Shown here one piece after another: positions 40,745 through 40,966 of a stretch of DNA of 40,966 bases; position 1 is the stretch's first letter, and every line of letters begins with the position of its first letter. A program made the position numbers and the translations under genes. The stretch lies in assembly GCF_001591045.1 (NCBI RefSeq), contig NZ_BCUA01000032.1:1-40966 (forward strand), given 5' to 3'. Below the pieces are notes generated by a model. It was not told the DNA's origin. It saw nothing but the letters and a program-made list of their open reading frames with translations, and did not search any database. Origin of the DNA: Sphingopyxis granuli NBRC 100800. Its GTDB lineage: Bacteria; Pseudomonadota; Alphaproteobacteria; Sphingomonadales; Sphingomonadaceae.

Positions 40745-40966
40745 GCGGGGAATATCCTGTCGGGTCGGCGTTGGCGGGAGGGTGGCCATCCCTATGCCCG
40801 CTCGGTGTGCGCGGATCAAATCGAAGCCAACGTCGCCGCTCTTCTCCCGCTTGCGGGAAGGGAGGGCAGGCGTCGTGGGTTTACGCCGGCGGACTATGCC
40901 GCCCGCATTCGGTAGTGACTCGGTCCGGATTTGGAAGGAGCAATTTCCTATCTCGTCACCCCGGAT
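40745..40966. other. nhaA upstream region with repeat fragments
   Basis: This end of the window holds the nhaA upstream region, a TCCCGC/GCGGGA stem-loop (40845-40858) and, at the very edge, ctcgtcaccccggat, one arm of a repeat seen near 11218-11250. No gene was found here. Confidence 0.5.

Overview
The window looks like a chromosomal segment of a high-GC alphaproteobacterium, most likely a member of the Sphingomonadales close to Sphingopyxis or Sphingomonas. The evidence is the codon use and G+C richness, the alphaproteobacterial TrcR (DUF1013) and DUF1192 proteins, an alphaproteobacterial-type Zur, and many copies of intergenic inverted repeats of kinds common in sphingomonad genomes. This placement is inference from protein character; no rRNA or other marker gene is present. 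No tRNA, rRNA, CRISPR array, insertion sequence, integrase or phage gene was seen, so this reads as core chromosome rather than an island.

Left part (1-9700): a clpA unloddase gene overlaps a 57-residue ORF by one base. Next come a quinone oxidoreductase and a small DUF1192 protein. Then there is a four-gene locus: a Sel1/SPOR periplasmic protein faces away from an operon of a ParA ATPase, a protein with a C-terminal ribbon-helix-helix, and a TPR/SPOR envelope protein. This is the best candidate in the window for an uncharacterised system, a partition-type ATPase linked to peptidoglycan-binding proteins. It is followed by trcR, which has a terminator-like hairpin in its leader.

Middle part (9800-25900): a metallo-beta-lactamase hydrolase, a small membrane protein facing a DUF481 outer-membrane protein, and an operon of LysR regulator, Tat-exported M20-like protein and VOC protein. 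Facing that operon is a cupin/metallo-hydrolase pair. Then follow class I fumarase, a merC-zur operon with two Zur-like sites 22 bp apart, a long-chain acyl-CoA ligase, a small exported protein, a fused PabB-PabC protein, and an aspartate aminotransferase.

Right part (25900-40966): a 35-residue membrane peptide, a class A beta-lactamase-like lipoprotein, a small lipoprotein, sucC without sucD, and etfBA behind a strong palindrome resembling LiuR-type operators. An acyl-CoA catabolism run follows (enoyl-CoA hydratase, APH-DUF6285 fusion, acyl-CoA dehydrogenase). The window ends with a PhnA-domain protein, an N-acyl-D-amino-acid deacylase-like amidohydrolase, a two-gene kynurenine operon (tryptophan 2,3-dioxygenase and kynureninase) and the Na+/H+ antiporter NhaA.

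Several genes fit one metabolic theme: FadD activates fatty acids, ETF takes electrons from acyl-CoA dehydrogenases, hydratase and dehydrogenase act on acyl-CoAs, and SucC and fumarase belong to the TCA cycle.
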